Source: Candidatus Caccocola faecipullorum
Lineage (GTDB): Bacteria > Synergistota > Synergistia > Synergistales > Synergistaceae
Length of the DNA stretch: 5,553 bases
Assembly: GCA_018716365.1 (NCBI GenBank)
Contig: DVKA01000145.1
Span: 1-5,553, forward strand
Direction of reading: 5' to 3'
Shown: positions 1 to 5,550 of the stretch, in pieces
How the letters are laid out: every line of letters begins with the position of its first letter
How positions within the stretch are numbered: the stretch's first letter is position 1
The notes under the pieces: generated by a model
Seen by the model: only the letters and a program-made list of their open reading frames with translations
The model's database searches: none
What the model was told of the DNA's origin: nothing
Program-made: the position numbers and the translations under genes

Positions 1-1
1 A

Positions 2-1555
2 ATGAAGAAATTCCATCAGGCTAAGTGGAACGAACCGATAATATACGAACTCAGCGAGCCCGGCGAACGCGCGGTGCTCGTCCCCGGCCCGTGCTGCGGC
101 TGCGTGAGCACCGACGAGGCGCTCGCGACGCTGCCCGCGGGCATGGTGCGCAAAGAACGCGCCAACCTTCCAGAAATAGCGCAGCTCCAGCTTGTGCGCC
201 ACTACAACCACCTCTCGCAGGAAAACATAGGCGTAGACGGAAACATAGACATCGGGCAGGGAACCTGCACGATGAAGTACAACCCGAAAATCAACGACCG
301 CCTCGCGGGACAGCCGAAGGTCGCCGACATGCACCCGCTGCAGCCCGACGAGACGGCGCAGGGCATCCTCGAGGTCTTCTACAAGACCGGCGAACTCTTC
401 AAGGAAATCTCCGGCCTCGACGTATTCTCGATGCAGCCCGGCGGCGGCTCGCACGGCGTCCTCGCGCTCGCCTCGATAGTCCGCGCCTACTGGCGCGACA
501 AGGGCGAGGAGGAGAAGCGCGACGAGATAATCACGACGCTCTTCTCGCACCCCGCTGACTGCGCCGTTCCCATCGTCAAGGGCTACAAGGTCACGATAAT
601 CCAGCCCGACGAAGAGGGCTATCCGGATCTCGAAGCCTTCAAGGCGGCCCTCTCCGACCGCACAGCGGCGATATTCTTCACGAACCCCGAGGACACGGGT
701 ATCTTCAACGTCCGCATCAAAGAGTTCACGCGCCTCGCGCATGAAAAAGGCGTCCTCTGCTGCTACGACCAGGCCAACGCGAACGGCCTGCTCGGCATCA
801 CGCGCACGGCCGAGGCAAACTTCGACATGTCCTTCTTCAACCTGCATAAGACCTTCGGCGCTCCGCACGGCTGCGGCGGCCCCGCGACGGGAATGGTCGC
901 GGCGCGCAGGGAGCTGCGCCCCTACATGCCAGTGCCGCTCGTCGAATACTCGCCCGAGAAGGGCTACTACCTCGACTTCGACCTTCCGAAGTCCTGCGGA
1001 AAGATAAAATCCTTCTGGGGCGTCGCGCCCGTCGTCGTCAAGGCCTACTCGTGGATAATGACGCTCGGCGCGGACGGCCTGCGCGAGGTATCCCGCGTCG
1101 CAATACTCAACAACAACTACTGCATGAAGAAGATACTCGCGATACGCGGCGCGTCGATAAGCTTCCCGCACCACCCGTCGCGCATCGAGCAGGCGCGCTA
1201 CAGCTGGCAGAAGCTCAAGGAAGAGACGGGCTTCGGCACCGCCGACGTGCAGCGCTGCTGCGCCGACTTCGGCACGCACTACTGGTCGAGCCACGAGCCC
1301 TTCGTAATCCCGGAGCCGTTCACCATCGAACCATCCGAGTCCTACTCGAAGCAGGACATCGACGACTACACGTCGGTGCTCGCGGAAATCTCGCGCATGT
1401 GCTACGAAGAGCCGGAGGCCGTCAGACACGCGCCGGTCAACAGCACGGTGCACCACATCGACCACGACTATTTCGACGACCCGGCGAAGTACGCGATCAC
1501 GTGGCGCGCCTACAACAAGAAATACACGGGCTACTTCGAGCCTAAGAAAGATTAG
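2..1555 (+). CDS. Divergent GcvPB-like protein: glycine dehydrogenase (decarboxylating) subunit 2 family, PLP-dependent
   Basis: 517 residues, slightly longer than usual for GcvPB (about 480-490), the PLP-binding subunit of split glycine decarboxylase. That cytosolic enzyme decarboxylates glycine and passes the aminomethyl group to lipoyl GcvH. The fold I (aspartate-aminotransferase type) PLP features are visible: NLHKTF with the Schiff-base lysine K283, followed by GAPHGCGGP; D256 in YDQAN for the pyridine nitrogen; H151 in QPGGGSHG for ring stacking; and TMKYNP at 90-95. The C-terminal EPSES motif (443-447) shows the small domain is intact. The opening residues align with the normal GcvPB N-terminus (YELSEPGERAVLVPG), which supports this ATG, although only one base precedes it. 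The ATGA at 2-5 would allow overlap with an upstream stop, as expected if a GcvPA-like subunit lies just outside. Oddities: the HGTNPAS loop reads SHPADCA (182-188), GSCTMK reads GTCTMK, and there are 13 cysteines, including CCGC at 31-34. Family membership is near certain; glycine as the substrate is uncertain. Confidence 0.9.
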   Translation: MKKFHQAKWNEPIIYELSEPGERAVLVPGPCCGCVSTDEALATLPAGMVRKERANLPEIAQLQLVRHYNHLSQENIGVDGNIDIGQGTCTMKYNPKINDRLAGQPKVADMHPLQPDETAQGILEVFYKTGELFKEISGLDVFSMQPGGGSHGVLALASIVRAYWRDKGEEEKRDEIITTLFSHPADCAVPIVKGYKVTIIQPDEEGYPDLEAFKAALSDRTAAIFFTNPEDTGIFNVRIKEFTRLAHEKGVLCCYDQANANGLLGITRTAEANFDMSFFNLHKTFGAPHGCGGPATGMVAARRELRPYMPVPLVEYSPEKGYYLDFDLPKSCGKIKSFWGVAPVVVKAYSWIMTLGADGLREVSRVAILNNNYCMKKILAIRGASISFPHHPSRIEQARYSWQKLKEETGFGTADVQRCCADFGTHYWSSHEPFVIPEPFTIEPSESYSKQDIDDYTSVLAEISRMCYEEPEAVRHAPVNSTVHHIDHDYFDDPAKYAITWRAYNKKYTGYFEPKKD

Positions 1556-1559
1556 TCGG

Positions 1560-2675
1560 ATGAAGGCCGGCTTCATCGTCAACCCCGTCGCAGGAATGGG
1601 AGGGGCGGTCGCGCTCAAAGGCACGGACGGCGAGGCAACTCTGCGCCGCGCCGTCGAGCTGGGCGCGAAGCCGCGGGCCGCAGAACGCGCAGAAACGGCG
1701 CTGCGCGAATTCGCGGACGCCGCGCGCGGAACGCTCTTCCTTGCGCCGTCGGGCGAGATGGGGGCCGGCCTTTTGACGAAATACGGAATCGAGTGCGAAA
1801 CGCTCTTCGAGACGGCGGCGCGCACAAGCGCGGCGGACACGCGCCGCGCCGCGGAAATGATGCTCGAAAAGGGCGCGGAGCTGATAATCTTCGCGGGCGG
1901 CGACGGCACGGCGCGCGACGTATGCGCCGCGGTCGGGGATAAAATCCCGGTCGTCGGCATACCCGCCGGGGTCAAGATACACTCAGCCGTCTACGCCAAA
2001 CGCCCGCAGGAGGCCGGCAAACTCGTAAAAAACTTCCTCGAAGGGCGCGTGAAACGCTTCACAGAGGCGGAAGTCATGGACATAGACGAAGAGGCCTTCC
2101 GCGAGGGCCGCGTCAGCGCGCGGCTCTACGGCTATATGCGCGCGCCCGACGACGCGGAATTCATGCAGGAGCGCAAATCGGGCGGCGGAGCGGGAAGCGC
2201 GGAGGAACCGGCGAACCTCGCGGCCTTCCTCGCCAACTCAATGAAGCCCGGCACTCTCTACCTGATCGGCTCCGGCTCTACGACGATGCGGCTGAAAGAG
2301 CGTCTCGGCATAGAGGGCACGCTGCTCGGCGTGGACGCGGTGAAGGACGGCGCGCAGCTGGGGCGCGACCTCACGTCGGAGCAGATAAAAAAACTGCTCG
2401 CCGCAGAATCGCCGGAAAACCGCGCGCTGATAATCACAGTCATCGGCGGGCAGGGCCACATCTTCGGCCGCGGCAACCAGCAGCTGAGCCCGGAAGTTAT
2501 AAAAATGCTGCCGCGCGAAAACATCACCGTCGCCGCCACGCCTGCGAAAATGGCGACCCTTTTCGGCAAACGCCTGATCGCCGACACAGGCGACGCCGCG
2601 CTTGACGAAGAACTCAAAGGCTACGTTCCGGTCGTGACTGGCCACGCGCGCCGCATTATGACGAAAATCGGATAA
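1560..2675 (+). CDS. ATP-NAD kinase family protein (COG3199 / AcoX-like)
   Basis: 371 residues, normal length for the COG3199 family, whose members are predicted to phosphorylate NAD with ATP or polyphosphate. The activity of most members is untested. Family landmarks appear in order: an N-terminal FIVNPVAGMGG (5-15) with KGTDG (20-24); the diacylglycerol/NAD-kinase nucleotide motif GGDGTARD (113-120); GIPAGVKIHSAVYA (133-146); DIDEEAFREGRVSARLYGY (174-192); GSGSTT (237-242); IGGQGHIFGRGNQQLSPE (295-312); and a terminal VVTGH (358-362). It is soluble, with no signal peptide or membrane segment. The ATG lies 4 bases after the stop of the GcvPB-like gene. Only a weak purine run (AAGAAAG, 1544-1550) precedes it, so translation probably depends on coupling to the upstream gene. 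What it phosphorylates here is not shown. NAD is the default, but the AcoX branch has no settled substrate. Confidence 0.9.
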   Translation: MKAGFIVNPVAGMGGAVALKGTDGEATLRRAVELGAKPRAAERAETALREFADAARGTLFLAPSGEMGAGLLTKYGIECETLFETAARTSAADTRRAAEMMLEKGAELIIFAGGDGTARDVCAAVGDKIPVVGIPAGVKIHSAVYAKRPQEAGKLVKNFLEGRVKRFTEAEVMDIDEEAFREGRVSARLYGYMRAPDDAEFMQERKSGGGAGSAEEPANLAAFLANSMKPGTLYLIGSGSTTMRLKERLGIEGTLLGVDAVKDGAQLGRDLTSEQIKKLLAAESPENRALIITVIGGQGHIFGRGNQQLSPEVIKMLPRENITVAATPAKMATLFGKRLIADTGDAALDEELKGYVPVVTGHARRIMTKIG

Positions 2676-2790
2676 AGGCCGAAGCGCCGGAAATTTTGAA
2701 TCTCCGTGCCTCACGCCATATATGAAGCCGTGAAATACGTCGTTATTTCTCGGCCTGCGCACCGTACCATATTATGAAAAATATCGCCGC

Positions 2791-2835
2791 GCGAAGACAC
2801 GCCGCACCGCGTCATGCGTAGCGGAGAGTCTTCGC
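2791..2835. repeat. Stem-loop / inverted repeat in the leader region
   Basis: GCGAAGAC (2791-2798) is the exact reverse complement of GTCTTCGC (2828-2835). With one bulged C at 2836 the stem extends by three more pairs (CGC 2788-2790 with GCG 2837-2839). The 29-base interior can form a second small stem, CCGC 2807-2810 with GCGG 2821-2824. The hairpin is followed by an A-rich, not T-rich, stretch on the plus strand, so it is not a normal plus-strand terminator. Read on the minus strand it is followed by ATATTTTT, but no minus-strand gene needs termination there. It may be a leader structure if transcription starts upstream; its function is unknown. Confidence 0.5.
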
Positions 2836-2870
2836 CGCGAGGTTATAAAAAATTAACGCGTAAATTACGG

Positions 2871-2892
2871 TTGCCTTAAGCGGCGCAGGCAA
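2871..2892. promoter_or_regulatory. Inverted repeat TTGCCT-N10-AGGCAA
   Basis: TTGCCT (2871-2876) and AGGCAA (2887-2892) are perfect reverse complements, 16 bases apart start to start, lying between the possible -35 and -10. The geometry suits a dimeric regulator contacting successive grooves, or a small RNA hairpin if transcribed from further upstream. It shares its last two bases with the AAAGTA/TACTTT palindrome. Confidence 0.3.
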
Positions 2893-2903
2893 AGTACTAT
2901 ACT
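2871..2903 (+). promoter_or_regulatory. Probable promoter of the SDR gene with overlapping operator-like repeats
   Basis: TATACT (2898-2903) matches the -10 consensus at 5 of 6 positions. The -35 is weak: TTGCCT (2871-2876) pairs best with TACTAT (2895-2900) at 18 bases, while TATACT at a 16-base distance has only TTAAGC. Transcription would start about 2910, giving a leader of about 35 bases before the ATG at 2946. Two perfect inverted repeats cover the same bases (TTGCCT/AGGCAA and AAAGTA/TACTTT), which suggests a regulated promoter with a poor -35. Confidence 0.45.
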
Positions 2904-2905
2904 TT
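2891..2905. promoter_or_regulatory. Operator-like 15-base palindrome over the -10 box
   Basis: AAAGTA (2891-2896), then CTA, then TACTTT (2900-2905) is a perfect 6-3-6 inverted repeat. It spans the best -10 hexamer of the SDR gene, so a bound dimeric regulator would block RNA polymerase. The GT-N5-AC core loosely recalls GntR-type operators, but no regulator gene is visible in the window, so the family is a guess. Confidence 0.4.
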
Positions 2906-2929
2906 AACGATAACATGCTAAAACGATAA
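2906..2929. repeat. 8-base direct repeat AACGATAA, 16 bases apart
   Basis: AACGATAA occurs at 2906-2913 and again at 2922-2929, just before the ribosome binding site of the SDR gene. The spacing is about one and a half helical turns. It may be a regulator half-site pair or an A-rich leader coincidence. Confidence 0.35.
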
Positions 2930-2930
2930 A

Positions 2931-2936
2931 AAGGAG
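2931..2936 (+). promoter_or_regulatory. Ribosome binding site deciding the SDR start
   Basis: AAGGAG (2931-2936) is a strong Shine-Dalgarno sequence. It directly abuts the in-frame ATG at 2937, leaving no spacer, whereas the in-frame ATG at 2946 sits 9 bases downstream, a near-ideal distance. The true start is therefore 2946, three codons inside the longest frame. Confidence 0.8.
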
Positions 2937-2945
2937 ATGACGTGC

Positions 2946-3698
2946 ATGGCGCGTTACGAGGAGCTGAAGGGCAAAAGAGTGCTGATTACCGGCGCTGCGA
3001 GCGGCATAGGGCTTGCGACCGCGCAGGTATTCGCGGCGCAGGGCTCGAAGGTATTCGTCGCCGACTACAACAAAGAGGCGGCGGAGAAGGTCATGGCGGA
3101 GAATCCGGCCTTCGCCGGCTGCTGCGTCTGCGATGTGAGCAAAGAGGAAGAGGTGAAGGCGGCCTTCGAAAAAATGGACGCGGAGCTCGGCGGCATAGAC
3201 GTGCTCATATCGAACGCCGGAATCAGCGTCCGCTCCGACTTCGTTGACATCACATACGAGCAGTGGAAGAAAGTCATAGACATCAACCTCAACGGAATGT
3301 TCATCTGCGCGCGCGAGGCGGCGAAGCGCATGCTCGCGCAGAAAAGCGGCGTCATCCTCATGACGGCATCGACGAACGGCACCGAGGGACACCGCTGGTA
3401 CACGGACTACAACGCGTCGAAGGCCGGCGTAATCCTGCTCACGAAGAGCATGGCGCTTGAACTCGCACCAGTCGTGCGCGTCAACTGCGTCTGCCCGGGC
3501 TACGTGCTCACGCCCATGCAGCGAGCCGAGTACACCGACGAGATGCTGGCGAAGGTCAACGAGGGAATCCCGATGAAACGCCACGCAGAGCCGGAAGAGA
3601 TCGGCAGGCTCTACGCATTCCTCGCCTCCGACGACGCGGCGTACATCACCGGAGCGGACATAAGAATCGACGGCGGGGAGACTGCCGGGCTCTATTAA
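2946..3698 (+). CDS. SDR family oxidoreductase (classical short-chain dehydrogenase/reductase)
   Basis: 250 residues, the typical length of classical SDRs, soluble and probably tetrameric. The Rossmann nucleotide motif TGAASGIG lies at 15-22. D40 at the end of beta-2 (FVAD) favours NAD(H) over NADP(H). NAG at 90-92 stabilises the sheet. The catalytic tetrad is complete: N114 (INLNG), S142 (MTAST), Y155 and K159 (YNASK). PG at 184-185 and a closing DGG (242-244) fit the family. The likely reaction is reversible oxidation of a hydroxyl to a carbonyl; the substrate cannot be read from the sequence. It is separated by 270 bases from the kinase gene and has its own likely promoter, so it forms a separate transcription unit. 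The annotated start is set by the AAGGAG at 2931. It shares high GC and cysteine richness with its neighbours (CCVC near 59-62). Confidence 0.93.
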   Translation: MARYEELKGKRVLITGAASGIGLATAQVFAAQGSKVFVADYNKEAAEKVMAENPAFAGCCVCDVSKEEEVKAAFEKMDAELGGIDVLISNAGISVRSDFVDITYEQWKKVIDINLNGMFICAREAAKRMLAQKSGVILMTASTNGTEGHRWYTDYNASKAGVILLTKSMALELAPVVRVNCVCPGYVLTPMQRAEYTDEMLAKVNEGIPMKRHAEPEEIGRLYAFLASDDAAYITGADIRIDGGETAGLY

Positions 3699-3713
3699 CG
3701 GGGTTTTCGCGCC

Positions 3714-3739
3714 GCCCGGACGGGCAGAAAAATTTTTTT
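3714..3739 (+). terminator. Probable intrinsic terminator after the SDR gene
   Basis: GCCC (3714-3717) pairs with GGGC (3722-3725) around a GGAC loop. After AGAAAAA comes a run of seven T (3733-3739). TTTT at 3704-3707 can also pair with AAAA at 3728-3731 to extend the base across an internal loop. The stem is short, but the T-tract and position 15 bases after the stop codon fit termination. Confidence 0.5.
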
Positions 3740-3886
3740 ACACGCTTCACACAATTTACTGAAGTCGGGAGGGGAATACGCCGCTCTGACATAAATATCG
3801 CGCCCTGTGGGAGGCCGCAAAACCGCGGTATGGATTGCAGCATTTGAAAATATGGGAGAATTTTGAAAGGGAGGTCGTCTGTTATT
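3740..3886 (+). promoter_or_regulatory. Leader region of the NhaC-family gene
   Basis: This stretch has no coding frame of note. CTTCA (3745-3749) and TGAAG (3760-3764) form a small inverted repeat. CCGC (3815-3818) pairs with GCGG (3825-3828), and CCC TGT GGG lies at 3803-3811. The block GGGAGG occurs at 3767-3772, 3809-3814 and 3869-3874; the last is the ribosome binding site. CTGACA (3786-3791) resembles a -35 at 5 of 6 positions, but no good -10 follows at 16-18 bases, so I cannot place the promoter. I do not recognise a riboswitch. Confidence 0.35.
3868..3874 (+). promoter_or_regulatory. Ribosome binding site deciding the antiporter start
   Basis: AGGGAGG (3868-3874) lies 12 bases before the ATG at 3887. 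It falls inside the alternative longer frame that begins with TTG at 3863, so the TTG start would lie upstream of its own ribosome binding site. This favours the ATG at 3887 (protein start MKDILKL). The spacing is a little long. Confidence 0.65.
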
Positions 3887-5350
3887 ATGAAAGATATTTT
3901 GAAACTTACTCCGATCATCGTAATCGCGGGGCTCATGGTCTCCGGTATGGACATCCTGATCGCCGCGCCGCTTTCGTTCATGTACGCTTCAATCGTCGCG
4001 ATGGCCGTCGACCGCTTCAAATTCGCCGACTGTCTCAACGCGGCGCTCGACAACCTCAAGCACTTCCTTATCGTCTTCCTGATTCTTCAGGTAGCCTACG
4101 CCGTCGCCGAGTGCTTCATGGCTACCGGCGTCGCGGCCGCCGTCATCAATATGTCGCTCGCCGCTGGGCTCAGCGCCAAGACCGTCGCGGTCGTCGCCTT
4201 CCTTCTGACCTGCGTCCTTTCCACGGCGACCGGAACGTCGTGGGGAACATTCGCCGCCTGCGCGCCGATCTTCCTCTGGCTCAACCACATCGTCGGCGGC
4301 GACATCCTGCTCACCATCGGGGCAATCGCCGGCGGCTCATGCTTCGGAGACAACATCGGCCTCATCTCCGACACGACGATAGTCAGCTCCGGCATTCAGG
4401 AAGTCGAGGTCATAGACCGTGTGCGCCATCAGGGCGTATGGTCCTTCCTCTGCCTTGTAGCGGGCGCAGTAGTCTTCTACGCAGCGTCGATGGGAATGCC
4501 CGGAACGACGGCGCAGGCCTCCGAAGCCATATCGCAGATCCCGCCCGTCGTATGGCGCGCGCTCTCCGAGGAACGCCCCTCGGCAGTCACGCTGCTTAAC
4601 CTCGTGCGCGACGGAGTGCCGCTCTACATGGTCATTCCGCTGATCCTCGTAATCGGCACGGCGATAAAGGGATACAGCACGCTCGTCTGCATCGCCTCCG
4701 GCATCGTCTCGTCGCTCATACTCGGCCTCGTCGCCGGAACGGTGGAAAATATCAGTTCCTTCCTCGACCTCGTCTACACCGGATTCTCCGACGCGGGCGG
4801 CTGGTCGATAGCGATGATGCTCTGGGTCGGCGCCTTCGGCGGCGTCATGCGCCTCATGAACGCCTTCGACTCCGTCGCTGCGCTCATTGTGCGCACGGTG
4901 CGCAACGTCCGCCAGCTGATGTTTGCAAACAGCCTCATGTGCCTCATGGGCAACGCGGCACTCTCCGACGAAATGGCTCAGATAGTTACAATAGGGCCGA
5001 TCATCAAGGACGTTACGGAAAAGAACGTAGTCGCGGACAAAGAAAGCATGTACACGCTGGCGCTCCGCAACGCGACCTATTCGGACGCGATGGGCGTACT
5101 TGGCTCGCAGCTCATCCCGTGGCACTGCTACATGGGATTCTTCCTCGGCATCAGCGCCTCCGTCTATCCTCTCGCCTCCGGCATCACGGCGGGCGGCGTC
5201 ATTGCTCACAACTACTATTCGATGATAGCCGTCGGCTCAATGCTTCTGCTCACGCTCACCGGCTGGGACCGCTTCATCCCGCTATTCAAAATCCCGACCG
5301 AGCCGAAGGTCTACCTCAAAAAAGACGCGGCGCTCTACGCCGGCAAGTAA
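3887..5350 (+). CDS. NhaC-family Na+/H+ antiporter-like membrane transporter
   Basis: 487 residues, usual length for the NhaC family, an inner-membrane secondary transporter exchanging Na+ for protons or, in MleN-type members, organic acids. About eleven hydrophobic segments alternate with short loops, the first starting near residue 7, with no cleavable signal. First-half motifs: TATGTSWGTF (113-122) and GGSCFGDNIGLISDTT (149-164), matching the family's conserved GxxFGD...SDTT ion-site region. Second-half counterparts: GNAALSDEMAQ (355-365) and NATYSDAMGVLGSQLIPWH (395-413), aligned with the family's usual LIPWN. The repetition of SD-containing loops fits the two-fold inverted repeat of this transporter class. 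A hydrophilic stretch at about 205-240 (rich in E, Q, S and R) lies between the halves. It follows the SDR gene by 188 bases and may belong to the same physiological module. The family is clear; ion versus organic-acid exchange cannot be told. Confidence 0.88.
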   Translation: MKDILKLTPIIVIAGLMVSGMDILIAAPLSFMYASIVAMAVDRFKFADCLNAALDNLKHFLIVFLILQVAYAVAECFMATGVAAAVINMSLAAGLSAKTVAVVAFLLTCVLSTATGTSWGTFAACAPIFLWLNHIVGGDILLTIGAIAGGSCFGDNIGLISDTTIVSSGIQEVEVIDRVRHQGVWSFLCLVAGAVVFYAASMGMPGTTAQASEAISQIPPVVWRALSEERPSAVTLLNLVRDGVPLYMVIPLILVIGTAIKGYSTLVCIASGIVSSLILGLVAGTVENISSFLDLVYTGFSDAGGWSIAMMLWVGAFGGVMRLMNAFDSVAALIVRTVRNVRQLMFANSLMCLMGNAALSDEMAQIVTIGPIIKDVTEKNVVADKESMYTLALRNATYSDAMGVLGSQLIPWHCYMGFFLGISASVYPLASGITAGGVIAHNYYSMIAVGSMLLLTLTGWDRFIPLFKIPTEPKVYLKKDAALYAGK

Positions 5351-5380
5351 ACAAAACAAATCTGCATCAAACGCATCCCC

Positions 5381-5409
5381 AAAGCGGCGCGGAATTTCCG
5401 CGCCGCTTT
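5381..5409 (+). terminator. Strong hairpin terminator after the antiporter gene
   Basis: AAAGCGGCGCGG (5381-5392) and CCGCGCCGCTTT (5398-5409) form a perfect 12-base-pair stem around AATTT, 30 bases past the stop codon. The right arm ends in TTT followed by CTGCG, so the T-tract is short. The symmetric AAA/TTT ends mean it could act in both directions. Confidence 0.7.
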
Positions 5410-5491
5410 CTGCGCGTATCCGCGTTATTCATACAAAGAAACGGCTCCTGCATAAAATCTGTGCCTAGGACTAACACGGCAGAGCGTGATA

Positions 5492-5519
5492 TTGAGCATG
5501 AGTTTATCAACGATAGAAT
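5492..5519 (+). promoter_or_regulatory. Likely promoter of the gene beyond the right edge
   Basis: TTGAGC (5492-5497, 4 of 6) and TAGAAT (5514-5519, 5 of 6) are separated by 16 bases. This lies between the terminator and a strong ribosome binding site, in AT-richer sequence. Transcription would start near 5526, giving a leader of about 25 bases. Confidence 0.4.
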
Positions 5520-5535
5520 CTCGTACAGTAATCAT

Positions 5536-5545
5536 AAGGAGGTGA
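5536..5545 (+). promoter_or_regulatory. Strong ribosome binding site at the right edge
   Basis: AAGGAGGTGA (5536-5545) is complementary to the 16S rRNA 3' end over ten bases. GGAGG (5538-5542) ends 8 bases before TTG at 5551-5553, an ideal distance, which marks a gene start at the very end of the window. Confidence 0.7.
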
Positions 5546-5550
5546 GTTTT

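Larger units (their letters stand above)
2676..2936. other. Intergenic regulatory region without a gene
   Basis: No credible coding frame on either strand. It is less GC-rich than the flanking genes. There is no convincing terminator after the kinase gene: only 3-base stems (such as GGC 2677-2679 with GCC 2686-2688) before AAATTTTG. It holds a small inverted repeat GAAATA/TATTTC (2732-2737 and 2744-2749), a larger hairpin, and near its right end the promoter-like region of the SDR gene. An upstream promoter is possible (TTGAAT 2696-2701, 17 bases, TATATG 2719-2724) but both boxes match the sigma-70 consensus at only 4 of 6 positions. Confidence 0.6.

Noticed and set aside
2676..2756. Inverted repeat AGGCCGA (2676-2682) / TCGGCCT (2750-2756)
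   Set aside because: Only seven pairs enclosing 67 bases, with no extension at either end and no T-tract. It is within what chance gives in GC-rich DNA.
2238..2762. Minus-strand open frame running from the gap into the kinase gene
   Set aside because: Most of it lies opposite conserved kinase motifs, there is no ribosome binding site, and its composition is typical of an antisense frame.
2904..3584. Minus-strand open frame of 226 codons opposite the SDR gene
   Set aside because: It is an antisense shadow with no recognisable motif, while the plus strand carries a complete SDR with all catalytic residues.
3830..3866. Tiny upstream reading frames in the antiporter leader (ATG at 3830 and ATG at 3852)
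   Set aside because: They encode five and four residues, have no properly spaced ribosome binding site, and show no run of one amino acid that would suggest attenuation.
3771..3886. Possible riboswitch before the antiporter gene (glycine or guanidine type considered)
   Set aside because: I could not find the conserved core sequences of either class, and the visible stems are only 4-5 pairs long.
4337..5209. Long minus-strand open frame of 290 codons opposite the antiporter gene
   Set aside because: Its product is full of Arg, His, Asp and Glu with no domain or motif, as expected for the antisense of a GC-rich gene. The plus frame is a clear NhaC family member.
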